This document shows, piece by piece, positions 49,301 through 55,029 of a DNA stretch of 64,000 nucleotides; positions within the stretch are counted from its first letter, which is position 1, and each line of letters starts with the position of its first letter. The notes beneath the pieces were generated by a model. That model worked only from the letters and a program-made list of their open reading frames with translations. It did not search any database and was not told the DNA's origin. Location of the stretch: positions 624,501 to 688,500 of the forward strand of contig BSQZ01000073.1 in the NCBI GenBank assembly GCA_033239005.1, read 5' to 3'. The position numbers were made by a program, and so were the translations under genes. The DNA is from Lamellibrachia satsuma. Taxonomy: Eukaryota > Annelida > Polychaeta > Sabellida > Siboglinidae.

Positions 49301-51559
49301 ATATTAGGTTGACACAGCATTTATACATTGACATTATGGTGTTTAGGATTTCACATTTGCAACCACGTTTGTTGCAGCCTACCTAACCAAAAAACACTTT
49401 GATTATGTTGTGATCATCATGATTTCCAAAAAATTTGGCATAGAATTACATCTTTTTGCAAAGAAATTGCACTTTTCATCTTATCTTAAAAAAAATTCCA
49501 TTACAAAATGGTAACTACAGAGATTGTTGTAATAAGGTCAAAAACAGAGAGAGTTGACATGTAAGGTAATAACTGATGACTAGATAATACTAAAACATGG
49601 CAGCAGATAGTTTCTCAACCTCAGTGCTACACAATCAATCAAATCAAAGGTTCTTTCAAACAAATCAAACAAGCAAATAAAATTTACAAAGTTAATAAGA
49701 GGAAAAGTTTGAAAGGAGTAACGATGGAGTAAAAATACTTATAGTGTCATGTTATGCCCTTGTCTACAATAATTGAAAGCTGCTTTCTAGCCTACATTAT
49801 ATTTATTTATAAATGATACAAGCATACATTCAAACTTAAATCATGCATGCTTTGGAACATTGTTAGGAAATTCTACATATCATCATTACATCTGCTTGCA
49901 ATTACTTTCTAACAACTGTTTATTTGTAAAAAAATATGTTTTAAAATAGTTGAATGATCGAATATTAGTAATAGTAAGTGACAATTGGTGATATAACCCT
50001 TCTATTGGTTGATGCACAGGTTTGGGTAAATTTATTTTGTCTTCGTGTGCAGTGCTTATTTGTATGCTTCATAAAGAACTTTTGGCAATTAATTTCTATG
50101 TGTTTTTAACATATGGATGTATGCAATTAGATTGCGTACTAATATTTTTGCAAGGCAACAGCACTACTGCTATAACCACACCTTTGTGACTGGTTAAGAA
50201 CGAGGTGGACTTTGACCAGGTCATGGCCCAATATTTAAATTAACCCTGCAGCAGCACATTTGCACAAACTGCTGCATAGTAATACAGGGTGGAAACATCC
50301 AGCCAGTCGGCATTAAGAGACAGCCTATCTGGCCCGCATTCCAGGCAGTTGGCCACGTGGCACGCACACAATTTCAGCTGTTGGTGCTAGAGTACATGTT
50401 TTACCAATTCTTGTGTGTCCATTTTATGACTTATTTATGGAAAATGTTGCGTCCACTCCCCTCCCCACCTTCTGTCTATTTCAAAGGACTTGATTTTGTA
50501 TATTATTTCTTAAATAAGCCAGTGTGGTTTATTTCACATGCTTGCATTGTATTTTAATTTAGGAGTTTCACTCTGAAACAACATTGGCAATGAGATTGGC
50601 GGAATTGCCCCACCTCTCTGTGTCGTCTTAATCTCTACTAATGTTATCAATTTCTGTATTGGTTAATTATTACACCACATGATTTGTATGAATGTTGCCC
50701 TCTCTATGAGAGGTAGTGTTTATGTAGTACGTTCATTTTGGTATGTTATTGTTCATGCACATAATATGGGCCATTTTATAATGTGCTCTCTTAACAAATG
50801 AGGCAGTGTCTGATGACCTTTATTGGCCCACATTTGTTTGTGTTTGTTTAATTTTAAACCAGGGGATCTAGTAGTTAATAAATGTCAAAAAAACTCAAGA
50901 TATATCTATTCCAAATTGCATTTCCACCATAAATGTTCGGTTGTCCCTCGTTCTGAGACTGACTTTTGCGCGTCCCTGTTCACGATTATGCTTACTGGTT
51001 CTGTTGTGTTGTGCCTCTGAGCTCAGGTTCCTGAGGATATAGGTGCCATAGAAGTTAATTATTATTATTATTAGAAAGAAATTCTGCTCATTTTCAATCT
51101 ATCTGGTGTTGTGTTGTTGCATTGCATAAAAGTATTACTATTATTGTTCTAAATTGTAGAAAGTCAGTAATCTTCAAAATGCACCATTTGTAATACAAAG
51201 GAGTTGTATGGTTCAAACACTGGTTGTGTGTTGTGCATTAGCCTAATTACCCCATTGTTTTATACATAATTATACATAATTATACAATGTAAATTTGTAA
51301 AAATGTGTATTGCAATGATTCACCACCTCTTACAGATCCTTGCAGCGTCCCCATGGGCTTCAACTTCGGGGGTGAGGGTAACACAGACGAGCCAAGTACC
51401 TCTGGGACGGGGATCTTTGACCTGTTTGGTGGTGCCCCATTGCCCTCCCTGCCACAGGCTGAATCCTCTTCAGAGTTCAGCTTCAGCTTTGGTGGTGCAA
51501 CGTCTGGTAAAGATGACAATGCAATGCCTTCTGCCAGCGAAGCATTCAGTTTATTTTAA
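7375..51559 (+). CDS. SIX6OS1-like: SIX6OS1 (C14orf39)-like meiotic coiled-coil protein, 19 coding exons
   Basis: Exons: 7375-7423, 7759-7815, 8735-8861, 12042-12131, 12383-12576, 12632-12663, 15553-15587, 21648-21750, 22626-22738, 28257-28690, 30307-30512, 31072-31164, 32514-32694, 33610-33690, 34866-35114, 42451-42686, 44082-44190, 48176-48241 and 51336-51559. All introns are GT-AG, all phases agree, and the total is 2,679 nt (892 aa plus stop). Residues 1 to about 280 are charged heptad-like helix, then about 145 residues very rich in Gln, then a Ser/Thr/Pro linker, then a C-terminus with FNFGG, FDLFGG and FSFSFGG. Spacing and residues in exons 1-8, as I recall the vertebrate protein, match SIX6OS1, a central-element component of the synaptonemal complex: an LEKII start, an LKQET..LDED segment and a VPVFP microexon. 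Exon 12's donor is the least certain; two alternatives keep frame. Start 7375 fits the family's short N-terminus. The vertebrate protein is shorter (about 590 aa) and lacks the Q-rich insert. Another coiled-coil protein is possible. Confidence 0.55.
8920..9240. repeat. Dispersed AT-rich repeat, copy 1
   Basis: The segment begins with stacked aatcaatcaataaatc followed by ATTTATTTCCAACAAACAGTA and then AT-rich sequence. A diverged copy with the same opening (caatcaataatttatt, aacaaacagta) is at about 48305-48560. It is probably the antisense 3' end of a LINE or SINE. Confidence 0.45.
9265..11810 (+). mobile_element. RTE-like non-LTR retrotransposon, decayed (endonuclease and reverse transcriptase)
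   Basis: An apurinic-type endonuclease C-terminal half (GDFNGRVG near 9340, QIDYIL near 9556, a DH-containing block near 9640) is followed by RT: the NKAAGVDEI block near 10400, a YKGILLL block near 10590, [12 protein letters not shown] near 10780, [14 protein letters not shown] near 10950 and the catalytic FADD near 11055. Several stops and frameshifts break it. The 3' end is a (gtaaa)n tail at about 11788-11808, as RTE-type elements often have. A 52-bp piece of the endonuclease is duplicated in tandem at about 9621-9725. It lies in intron 3 of the SIX6OS1-like gene, same orientation. Confidence 0.8.
12383..12576 (+). CDS. SIX6OS1-like: Exon 5 of the SIX6OS1-like gene: coiled-coil core
   Basis: The exon runs from the acceptor AG at 12381-12382 to the donor at 12577 and enters in phase 2, leaves in phase 1. 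It encodes about 64 residues, including [15 protein letters not shown] and a run of QQKMEQRQQ type, with heptad spacing typical of a long parallel or antiparallel helix. It follows exon 4 by only 251 bp, and a 32-nt microexon (12632-12663, encoding a TVPVFP-type stretch) follows it by 55 bp, so the three exons form a compact cluster between an RTE LINE and a CR1 LINE. Confidence 0.65.
12780..14315 (-). mobile_element. CR1/jockey-like LINE, 5'-truncated
   Basis: Read on the minus strand: [43 protein letters not shown] (catalytic site), then the C-terminal block [20 protein letters not shown] and the long conserved tail ending near 12872. The copy is split over several frames by small indels. 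Its 3' end at about 12780 has the decamer repeat ttaacaagat found at other copies in the window. It occupies intron 6 of the SIX6OS1-like gene, antisense. Confidence 0.85.
14320..15550. other. Intron 6 remainder, nothing recognised
   Basis: AT-rich sequence between the CR1 element and exon 7 of the SIX6OS1-like gene. A 129-codon open stretch on the minus strand (14779-15168) has no recognisable features. Confidence 0.4.
16270..17235. repeat. 53-54-bp minisatellite, 18 copies
   Basis: The unit aagtatttgttgtcaaactg then tatccttttacaacatatac then accagtgggctgt is repeated 18 times with few substitutions (ggctgt, ggggccat, ggggccgt, ttggctgt variants). Each unit has a splice-donor match (GTAAGTAT) six or so nt after a CAG preceded by a weak pyrimidine tract. 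It lies in intron 7 of the SIX6OS1-like gene. Open frames on both strands through it are by-products of repetition. Confidence 0.95.
17867..18148 (+). pseudogene. TTF-type zinc-finger relic of a hAT-like transposase or domesticated relative
   Basis: From about 17947 one frame reads a block typical of the TTF zinc finger of hAT-like and ZNF862/KIAA1586-like proteins: [27 protein letters not shown] and ASWRTFIK, ending at a GT at 18149. The only upstream ATG (17867, [12 protein letters not shown]) is in a different frame, so a small indel near 17940 breaks the reading frame. The TTF domain binds DNA. No downstream transposase core could be joined to it. It lies in intron 7 of the SIX6OS1-like gene. 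Confidence 0.55.
18258..18365. repeat. 26-bp tandem repeat, 4 copies
   Basis: Unit taggtgatgtaagggccata attatc, repeated four times with single-base changes. Confidence 0.9.
18460..19405 (+). pseudogene. Exon-like fragments of an unidentified helical protein, with a partial duplication
   Basis: Three coding-looking pieces: about 18620-18715 ([20 protein letters not shown], then a stop), about 18728-18895 ([20 protein letters not shown] and [18 protein letters not shown]) with its beginning duplicated at about 18470-18550, and about 19270-19400 ([20 protein letters not shown], then a donor-like GTAAGA). A further open block at about 18915-19020 ([20 protein letters not shown]) is in a shifted frame. 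The residues suggest alpha-helical repeats, but I do not recognise the family. Stops and shifts suggest a pseudogene inside intron 7 of the SIX6OS1-like gene. Confidence 0.35.
19746..20081. mobile_element. hAT-type MITE with terminal inverted repeats and 8-bp target duplication
   Basis: Left end cagggttgtttgattt and right end aaaaaatcatg...caaccctg are inverted copies (CAGGGTTG / CAACCCTG). The flanks are ctcaccaa (19738-19745) and ctcaccag (20082-20089), an 8-bp duplication with one mismatch, as hAT transposons make. The 336-bp body is A/T rich, with nested palindromes built from gatttaaatc, and has no transposase. Confidence 0.8.
20275..20345. repeat. 18-bp tandem repeat, about 4 copies
   Basis: Unit agttctttgagatcatta repeated directly, with the first copy diverged. 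Confidence 0.85.
20430..20680. repeat. TG-rich degenerate minisatellite
   Basis: Irregular repeats of about 15-20 bp with a tttgtgtattgt core. Open frames on both strands through this segment follow from the repetition. Confidence 0.85.
20700..21267. other. Intron sequence, nothing recognised
   Basis: Part of intron 7 of the SIX6OS1-like gene. A 60-codon scale open stretch occurs on each strand, without recognisable features. Confidence 0.4.
21268..21631 (-). mobile_element. CR1/jockey-like LINE 3' end, old copy
   Basis: The antisense sequence matches the 3' terminal coding and untranslated region of the CR1 copies at 12780 and 61108 (attgccatcccaa at the 3' end; the region for the conserved NEWNKL motif near 21440). 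It is riddled with small indels. It ends 16 bp before the 3' splice site of exon 8 (21648) of the SIX6OS1-like gene. Confidence 0.75.
22340..22520 (+). repeat. tRNA-headed SINE, diverged copy A
   Basis: A B-box-like ggtttgaatcc at 22379-22389 is followed by ttgttgccag and an attcactcca block, as in the better-kept copy at 23856. The A box is worn. Confidence 0.55.
23042..23147. repeat. 26-bp tandem repeat, 4 identical copies
   Basis: Unit gagctagcgtgttgtagtgg atacta, four perfect copies in intron 9 of the SIX6OS1-like gene, implying recent expansion. Confidence 0.95.
23856..24130 (+). repeat. tRNA-derived SINE, best copy B
   Basis: An internal RNA polymerase III promoter is visible: A box tagcatagtgg at 23861-23871 and B box ggttcgaatcc at 23893-23903, both matching consensus. 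The core follows (gaaactggcaattttgttca, about 23920), then a tail with gtgtaaagcgctttgagcag near 24100. The aaagc..tttgagcagtccca tail recurs at about 30250, suggesting a shared LINE partner. Confidence 0.75.
24625..28213. repeat. 36-bp minisatellite, about 100 copies (3.6 kb)
   Basis: Unit gtgcagtgtgttctatgtat then gtatctaccaccactt. Variants: CAACAC for CACCAC, TATCTATG for TATGTATG, GTGTCT for GTATCT, CGCCAC in a block at about 27028-27180, and TTTGTA near the 3' end. Five units lack 1 nt (near 25312, 25418, 25706, 25886 and 26100). Because 36 is a multiple of 3, frames stay open for about 1,200 codons in all three plus frames and over 500 codons on the minus strand; I do not regard any of these as genes. 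The array fills most of intron 9, ending about 44 bp before the Gln-rich exon. Confidence 0.97.
28257..28690 (+). CDS. SIX6OS1-like: Exon 10 of the SIX6OS1-like gene: 144-codon Gln-rich domain
   Basis: The exon begins after AG at 28255-28256 and ends before GTATGT at 28691. Most codons are CAG or CAA in runs of 3-7, mixed with Leu, Arg, His and Glu, so the stretch is a low-complexity, possibly coiled-coil-forming polyQ region. Both CAG and CAA are used, which limits pure triplet slippage. The splice frame continues from exon 9, which already ends in a [12 protein letters not shown] stretch, and into exon 11. The exon starts only about 44 bp after the end of the 36-bp minisatellite. Confidence 0.7.
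28691..29240. other. Intron 10, first part, with SINE copy C on the minus strand (about 28830-28990)
   Basis: On the minus strand, gaaacttgggaaattttgtt caccccac near 28937-28965 matches the core of the SINE at 23856. Nothing else is recognised. Confidence 0.5.
29240..29420 (-). mobile_element. L2/jockey-like LINE C-terminal fragment
   Basis: Minus-strand reading gives a [20 protein letters not shown] block, characteristic of the C-terminal end of L2/jockey-type RT proteins. The fragment is short and out of frame with its surroundings. Confidence 0.55.
29750..30255 (+). mobile_element. L2/jockey-like LINE 3' end
   Basis: Plus-strand frames contain [10 protein letters not shown] and, after a shift, [20 protein letters not shown], the usual C-terminal block of this LINE type. 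A 3' untranslated piece follows (gagcctctcagctcaggttc) and a short (att)n tail. The same 3' end is found at about 50870-51078. Confidence 0.75.
30513..31071. other. Intron 11, nothing recognised
   Basis: AT-rich sequence between exons 11 and 12 of the SIX6OS1-like gene. Confidence 0.4.
31165..32513. other. Intron 12, nothing recognised
   Basis: Open stretches at 31772-31999 and 31954-32358 have no recognisable motifs; the second (ending near 32358) is unusually free of stops for this AT content, but no splice model includes it. It may be a worn transposon segment. Confidence 0.35.
32741..33342. repeat. 60-bp minisatellite, 10 nearly identical copies
   Basis: Unit cttgtaacatgtagaagttg, ttacctatatcactgagatt, gatcctctcctggagattcc. 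Only about three substitutions are visible in 600 bp. The minus strand is open for 186 codons because the unit length is a multiple of 3, giving a 20-residue repeat; I do not consider it a gene. It lies in intron 13 of the SIX6OS1-like gene. Confidence 0.97.
33610..34000 (+). repeat. 88-bp tandem repeat built from exon 14 and its splice donor, about 4.5 copies
   Basis: Exon 14 of the SIX6OS1-like gene (33610-33690) plus the first bases of its intron (gtaggttcctccatccag) recur every 88 bp, the gtacaggcc start being at 33621, 33709, 33797, 33885 and 33973. The first copy keeps an independent acceptor (TTTACAG at 33603-33609). Later copies end in the same CACATG|GTAGGT donor and start after CCATCCAG, so each is an exon-like cassette, but 70 nt would not keep the frame. 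Confidence 0.9.
34471..34722. repeat. 42-bp minisatellite, 6 copies
   Basis: Unit gatggtgataaccgctatat gcctccaccctaatatctgt tt, with accact/accgct and ccacc/ccgcc variants. It lies in intron 14 of the SIX6OS1-like gene. Open frames on both strands come from the multiple-of-3 unit. Confidence 0.95.
35250..37180 (+). mobile_element. L2/jockey-like LINE, 5'-truncated, nearly complete RT
   Basis: A 299-codon frame (35168-36067) carries [18 protein letters not shown], the GFRPNHST block, [29 protein letters not shown] and [10 protein letters not shown]. The catalytic YADD reads YADN, so the second aspartate is lost. A stop follows the YLGL block, and the C-terminal part continues in frame to about 36681. 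The remaining untranslated sequence ends in a ttatcc-repeat tail near 37140-37175. It lies in intron 15 of the SIX6OS1-like gene. Confidence 0.85.
37181..37869. other. Intron 15 segment with a tandemly duplicated block
   Basis: A block starting gtgcctctctgtt and agtatctaattt, then ccaaatcattaaaagtg and gaatgaagaata, at 37709-37808 has a second copy at 37848-37869 plus 38391-38475. The second copy is split by the LINE at 37870. A 72-codon open stretch (37557-37775, minus) is unrecognised. Confidence 0.55.
37870..38390 (+). mobile_element. CR1/jockey-like LINE 3' end with visible insertion boundaries
   Basis: The 5' truncation is at ggaggccatatcg. A 138-codon reading frame covers the conserved C-terminal block ([50 protein letters not shown]). 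The 3' end is a decamer repeat (aaatcttgtt, three copies). The element splits a duplicated block, with tagta on the left (37865-37869) and right (38390-38394) as a probable short target duplication. Confidence 0.9.
38900..42085 (+). mobile_element. Decayed Ty3/gypsy LTR retrotransposon (gag to partial integrase)
   Basis: Gag-like frame 38900-39184, then a zinc knuckle ([11 protein letters not shown], then [11 protein letters not shown]) near 39440-39530, protease with [10 protein letters not shown] near 39890, RT ([13 protein letters not shown] near 40470, TPFGRF near 40540, TDDVCVSGE near 40655), the thumb and RNase H region (40800-41440, with YSNIEREML and VTDHKPL) and integrase with [10 protein letters not shown] near 41880. 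In-frame stops lie near 40562 and 40994, among other breaks. A 61-bp tandem duplication lies at about 39544-39665 in gag. No LTRs were found and the 3' end is lost at about 42085. It lies in intron 15. Confidence 0.85.
42090..42440. repeat. (att)n and antisense 3' end of a LINE
   Basis: After a tattattatt run, ctttattcagactcaagatc resembles the reverse complement of LINE 3' ends and the sequence at about 63805. It ends just before the 3' splice site of exon 16. Confidence 0.4.
42715..42840 (+). repeat. SINE copy D (core only)
   Basis: gaaacttgggcagttttgtt catcccac near 42765 matches the SINE core found at 23922 and on the minus strand at 28940. The tRNA-like head is not recognisable. Confidence 0.5.
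42841..43709. other. Intron 16, nothing recognised
   Basis: No coding or repeat structure identified. Confidence 0.4.
43710..44100 (+). repeat. Irregular minisatellite carrying the exon 17 splice acceptor, about 8 copies
   Basis: Unit gctatgatctgtctgtgcag gtggagtccactccagttgg tgtagttgtt, with deletions in some copies. The last copy supplies the true acceptor (CAG at 44079-44081) and the first codons (GTG GAG TCC ACT CCA) of exon 17 of the SIX6OS1-like gene. Upstream copies repeat both the acceptor and the first exon bases, so they are decoy 3' splice sites. Confidence 0.85.
44191..44940. other. Intron 17, nothing recognised
   Basis: AT-rich sequence without recognisable elements up to the minisatellite at 44945. 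Confidence 0.4.
44945..45008. repeat. 41-44-bp minisatellite, left part
   Basis: Cacacactacacatttaaac atcaatgaacatattattac tatt, the same unit as at 47760-48085; the two blocks flank the RTE LINE. Confidence 0.85.
45009..47750 (+). mobile_element. RTE-like LINE, interrupted by a DNA transposon
   Basis: The 5' piece (45009-45467) has [17 protein letters not shown] and [13 protein letters not shown], and the catalytic motif reads YAND instead of YADD. The reading resumes after the inserted element at 46958, where [12 protein letters not shown] is readable, and ends with the C-terminal block [20 protein letters not shown] (47500-47560). About 170-180 bp at the junction (46910-47245) is duplicated in tandem. 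The whole lies in intron 17 of the SIX6OS1-like gene. Confidence 0.8.
45468..46957 (-). mobile_element. 1.49-kb DNA transposon with 6-bp target duplication, hAT-like C-terminal remnant
   Basis: Ends cagaccttccaa and ttggaaggtctg are inverted repeats. The flanking ctatca (45462-45467) and ctatca (46958-46963) are a perfect 6-bp duplication, and removing the element restores a continuous LINE reading. Both subterminal regions are rich in agaagatcttcc-type motifs. On the minus strand, an open 79-codon stretch (45938-45699) has [14 protein letters not shown] and [14 protein letters not shown], resembling the C-terminal region of hAT-like transposases, but with decayed upstream sequence ([15 protein letters not shown] then stops). 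hAT elements make 8-bp duplications, so the superfamily (IS3EU- or Dada-like are possibilities) is unresolved. Confidence 0.7.
47755..48085. repeat. 41-44-bp minisatellite, right part, about 8 copies
   Basis: Unit cacactacacatttaaacat caatgaacatattattacta tt, with 3-nt (att) length differences between copies. Confidence 0.93.
48305..48560. repeat. Dispersed AT-rich repeat, copy 2
   Basis: Opening caatcaataatttatt and aacaaacagta as in the segment at 8920-9240. It begins in the intron just after exon 18. Confidence 0.45.
48890..49160 (-). mobile_element. CR1/jockey-like LINE 3' end, old fragment
   Basis: Antisense match to the terminal region of the CR1 copies: ttaacaagtttgccatccaa, then the untranslated end, then the region for NEWNKL (near 49045) and the RTRG block (near 49120). 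Confidence 0.75.
49161..50860. other. Intron 18, nothing recognised
   Basis: AT-rich, with an (at)n run near 49240-49255. No coding segment recognised. Confidence 0.4.
50870..51078 (+). mobile_element. L2/jockey-like LINE 3' terminal fragment
   Basis: Matches the 3' end at 30090-30255: a ctcaagaxat block, tgacttttgcxcatcxctgt, gagctcaggttcctgagga and a terminal (att)n tail at about 51060-51073. Confidence 0.8.
51336..51559 (+). CDS. SIX6OS1-like: Last exon of the SIX6OS1-like gene, FG/FxF-rich C-terminus
   Basis: The exon starts after TTACAG at 51330-51335 in phase 1 and ends with TAA at 51557-51559. The 74 residues contain [19 protein letters not shown] and a terminal FSLF, spaced by Ser, Glu, Thr and Pro. 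A polyadenylation signal AATAAA lies at 52270-52275, about 710 bp after the stop. Phase agrees with the 66-nt exon 18. Confidence 0.65.
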
Positions 51560-52343
51560 TGGTACAATGTATCATGGTTTTATCGTAAAGTCAAAGTCAT
51601 GCTGTGTGTTATAAAGTCATACTATGTGTTATAAACCATATTTATTCTTACATCTTCAGTGCTCAAGTGGGTTTCAATGAACCACAATTTTTTATTTTAA
51701 TTATTTGAGTCAAATTGTATGTTTACTTATTGCAAGTTGAATTAGGACATATAACCTGGTGCTCCCACCTGCTCTGGGCCATCTGTTTTGCCTATGATGC
51801 CTATGGTTCATGATAGGCAAAATCAGTTGAGGATGGACTTTAAAAAAATGTCATTAAACACATTTGGGCAGGCAAGATATTTTAATAGATATAGTTTATA
51901 CTAAATAACATGATTTTTATCTCAAACATGTCCATGCTGATAATATTACAACTATCTTCATCCATGAATTATGTTAATGATTTTACACAGCTTACTATTT
52001 AAGTATTCTATTAATTAGCTAGGAAAACACATTGATGTCAGTACAGCTATAATATCTGTAGCACATTCTTTCACTTCTTGTATTGTTAACTGGTGTTCAA
52101 CCTAATCATGAGTATTTGTGTTTTCTTGTTAATGGCTCTTGTTAATGAGCTACAAGCAGTTAGAGCTGGTGTTCACTGTGGCAACTGTTATGTAATGCAA
52201 TTTTTACATACGGTATGTCATTCTTGCAGAGTTTAAATGTTTTTGTATTTATTTGCATACTGCTTAGAGAATAAAAGTTGTTTTTACATGATGCAAGATT
52301 CAGAGTTTCTTGCAAAGAACCAGAAGAGTATGAACACATATAA

Positions 52344-52400
<57 letters not shown>

Positions 52401-53100
52401 CATGTCTTACGTGATCAGTGCCCTAACCATACACCACCTGTCATTCTGTAAGTGCTGCCACCTAGTGTTTGACTACTTAACATCAGGTGTGTTTCGTGCA
52501 AAACATACTTTCTGATGGGGATAATAATATTTACGTTCTTGCGCTGCTGTCTATAGGATCTCCCCATTGTGAATTGAGTATAATTAAAAATGATGTGCCT
52601 GGTTCAATTTACGTCAACAAAGCAAAGCAATCTCCGTCTGGTCTTACCATCAGACGTAAACCAGCATTAGCACATGCGTCATAATACTTATGTATTTCGT
52701 GTGTACAATATATAGTGCAAAATTTGCAAGGTGTACCGCAATTGTGCTATACTGATATTTTACACAATAATATATAAAATGATGTAAAGGCGGGGACTAG
52801 AATCCCCCCAAATATGCTTAAAACACAATATTGTACAAAAAAATTAAAAAAATCAATGTATATATTTTAAAAGAAATTATTTGCCACAATACAGCAGGGA
52901 TCAGCACCCCTTAGAATGGAGGGCCACATTGAATGGAATAGGTCAACGGGCTACGCACGCATGCACCCACCCACGCACGCATGCACGCACGCATGCACGC
53001 ACGCACAGACACACATTATTCTCACGGTAACTGGTGGGGTCAGCGAATTCCGGTATTTCTGCACTTTTCTTCTCCATGAACACACTAATCTCATGTCTAG
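51560..53100. other. 3' flank of the SIX6OS1-like gene
   Basis: Presumed 3' untranslated region with AATAAA at 52270-52275. A (ta)n microsatellite lies at about 52343-52396, and a (acgcatgc)n-like run at about 52955-53010. No other gene seen. Confidence 0.5.
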
Positions 53101-53109
53101 CCAGAACAC

Positions 53110-53790
53110 GTCGGTGTAGTACAGGAGAATGTTCTTGTACCTGTTTTTAAACATATTCACGCTGCTAGCAGTTACACGATCCGTAGACAGTTTGTTCCAT
53201 TTATTTATTGTTCTCTGTGAGAACGAGTACTTCCTGATATCCAATCTACACTGATCCTTTACTAATTTTACCTCATGTCCTCTAGTTCTACTATCTTGAG
53301 TGAGAAAAACATATTTTTATCAATATTTTCATAACCATTCAATCTTAAAAACTTCAGTCTCATTTCCTCTTAACCTCCTTGTCTCTAGAGTTGTTAAACC
53401 ACATTCTTTCAGGCATTCTTCATAACTAAGGTCTCTCAGTTCTGGAATCTATATCCTTCTTATGACATAGTCTCCATGCTTGTATACATTATTCTAAATG
53501 AGATCTAACTATTACTTTATACAGAGGTATAATTAACCTTTTTTCTTTGTATGTTATGTTTCTCCTAATCAACCCAAGAATTTGATTACCTTTTGAGGCT
53601 GCAATACCACACTGTTCTGAAACTTTCATATCAGCACTTATTGTTATTCCTAAGTTCTTTTATTTTACAGTAGTACCTCGAACAGTATCTCCCATATTAT
53701 AGTTTATATCCAAGTTCCTGTCTCCTGTATTTAGGCATTTACCTTTCCCAAAATTTATTTTCTTAGCTACCAAAAGAAAACTACTACTAC
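53110..53790 (-). mobile_element. CR1/jockey-like LINE 3' part, decayed
   Basis: On the minus strand: KINFGKGKCLNTGDRN, then [20 protein letters not shown], then NITYKEKRLIIPLYK and the INKWNKLSTD block near 53180, in several frames. The 3' terminus is lost near 53100. Confidence 0.8.
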
Positions 53791-54364
53791 AACCAACAAG
53801 AAGCTCATGATTCACCCAATGCAGTCTATGAAACATATCAGGCCTGCATGTCCTTTTCGTTTTCCAGATATCTTTCAAGCTTCTTATTTTCAAAATACCC
53901 TCTTGTTCCTTTTCCTTCTCTGAAGCCACTTTATAGATGCCCGTATTTCTGGTACAATTTTCTATTTTGTGTGGTCCAGAATGATGCACTGTATAGTACT
54001 TTTGTTACATGTTGCGGAAATCCCTTGTACCATCTTCTTTGTGATGGGGATAAAGACTGAATTGTAAAATATGTTTTCAAGAAGCATTAGTTCCAACCAC
54101 GTAAAGGAAAAACAGGATTATTTAATACATCAGACAGAATTGTTCTAATGTTTGTGTTTCATTGGCGTCTACTCTCTGTCCATGTTATGCCTAATATGCG
54201 TCACATGTGTACAGTAATTTTTTTTGCGAATAGAAATATACCATTTTAATGAAACAACCGTATTGTTGTCATTAGTGTCAAAACGTGGCTTCTTCCAGTC
54301 AAAGTAAGTTACTGTCATTTGATGTATCTGTAAACTGCGCCCCGTGACATCACATCTGAAGGAT

Positions 54365-54620
54365 TGTCCACCGGTGGGGGTTCGTGTAGTATAGGTCTGA
54401 ACCTCCCATTTCCCACATTTTGGGGGCCAACCTCCCACTTTTCACTTTCTGCCACAACCCATTATCAATGTGAGTAGGACTTGGTCAATAGTGTTTTCCA
54501 CCAGTGGGGGTGTGGTGCAGGACTGAACCTCCCACCTCATTTGGGGGCCAACATCCCACCTATTTTTTAATGCCAACCACCTTTCACTTCCTGCCACACA
54601 CCCTCACCAGTGTGAGTACG
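54365..54620. repeat. About 125-bp tandem duplication
   Basis: Ccaccggtgggggttcgtgt ... tgggggccaacctcccac ... cactttctgccacaaccc is repeated, diverged, from about 54498 (ccaccagtgggggtgtggtg ... tttgggggccaacatcccac ... cacttcctgccacacacc). Confidence 0.75.
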
Positions 54621-54769
54621 TCCACTTTCATCAACAGTACTCCGTGCCAACCATGCATCGTGTCAAATGCGATATGCAGTGCAATAAACAACTTTTAGCT
54701 AGGCCTTATGCCAGAATAAGCTAGCAGTGCAATCTACAGCAGTAACTGGCAGAGGTGGCTCCAAGTCAT

Positions 54770-55020
54770 TCTCAAGTAATCAGCATTCAAGTTCGAGTCA
54801 ACTCCCAAGTCATCAGCCCTCAAGTCTGAGTCAACTCCCAAGTCATCAGCCCTTAAGTCCAAGTCAAGTCCCAAGTCATCAGCCCTCAAGTCTGAGTCAA
54901 GTCATCAGCCCTCAAGTCTGAGTCAACTCCCAAGTCATCAGCCCTCAAGTCCGAGTCAAGTCCCAAGTCATCAGCCCTCAAGTCTGAGTCAAGTCATCAG
55001 CCCTCAAGTACAAGTAAAAT
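54770..55020. repeat. 34-bp class minisatellite with 21-bp shorter units
   Basis: Repeats of agtcatcagccctcaagtct gagtcaactcccaa, with shortened and base-changed copies, about eight in total. Confidence 0.9.
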
Positions 55021-55029
55021 TTCAAGTCA

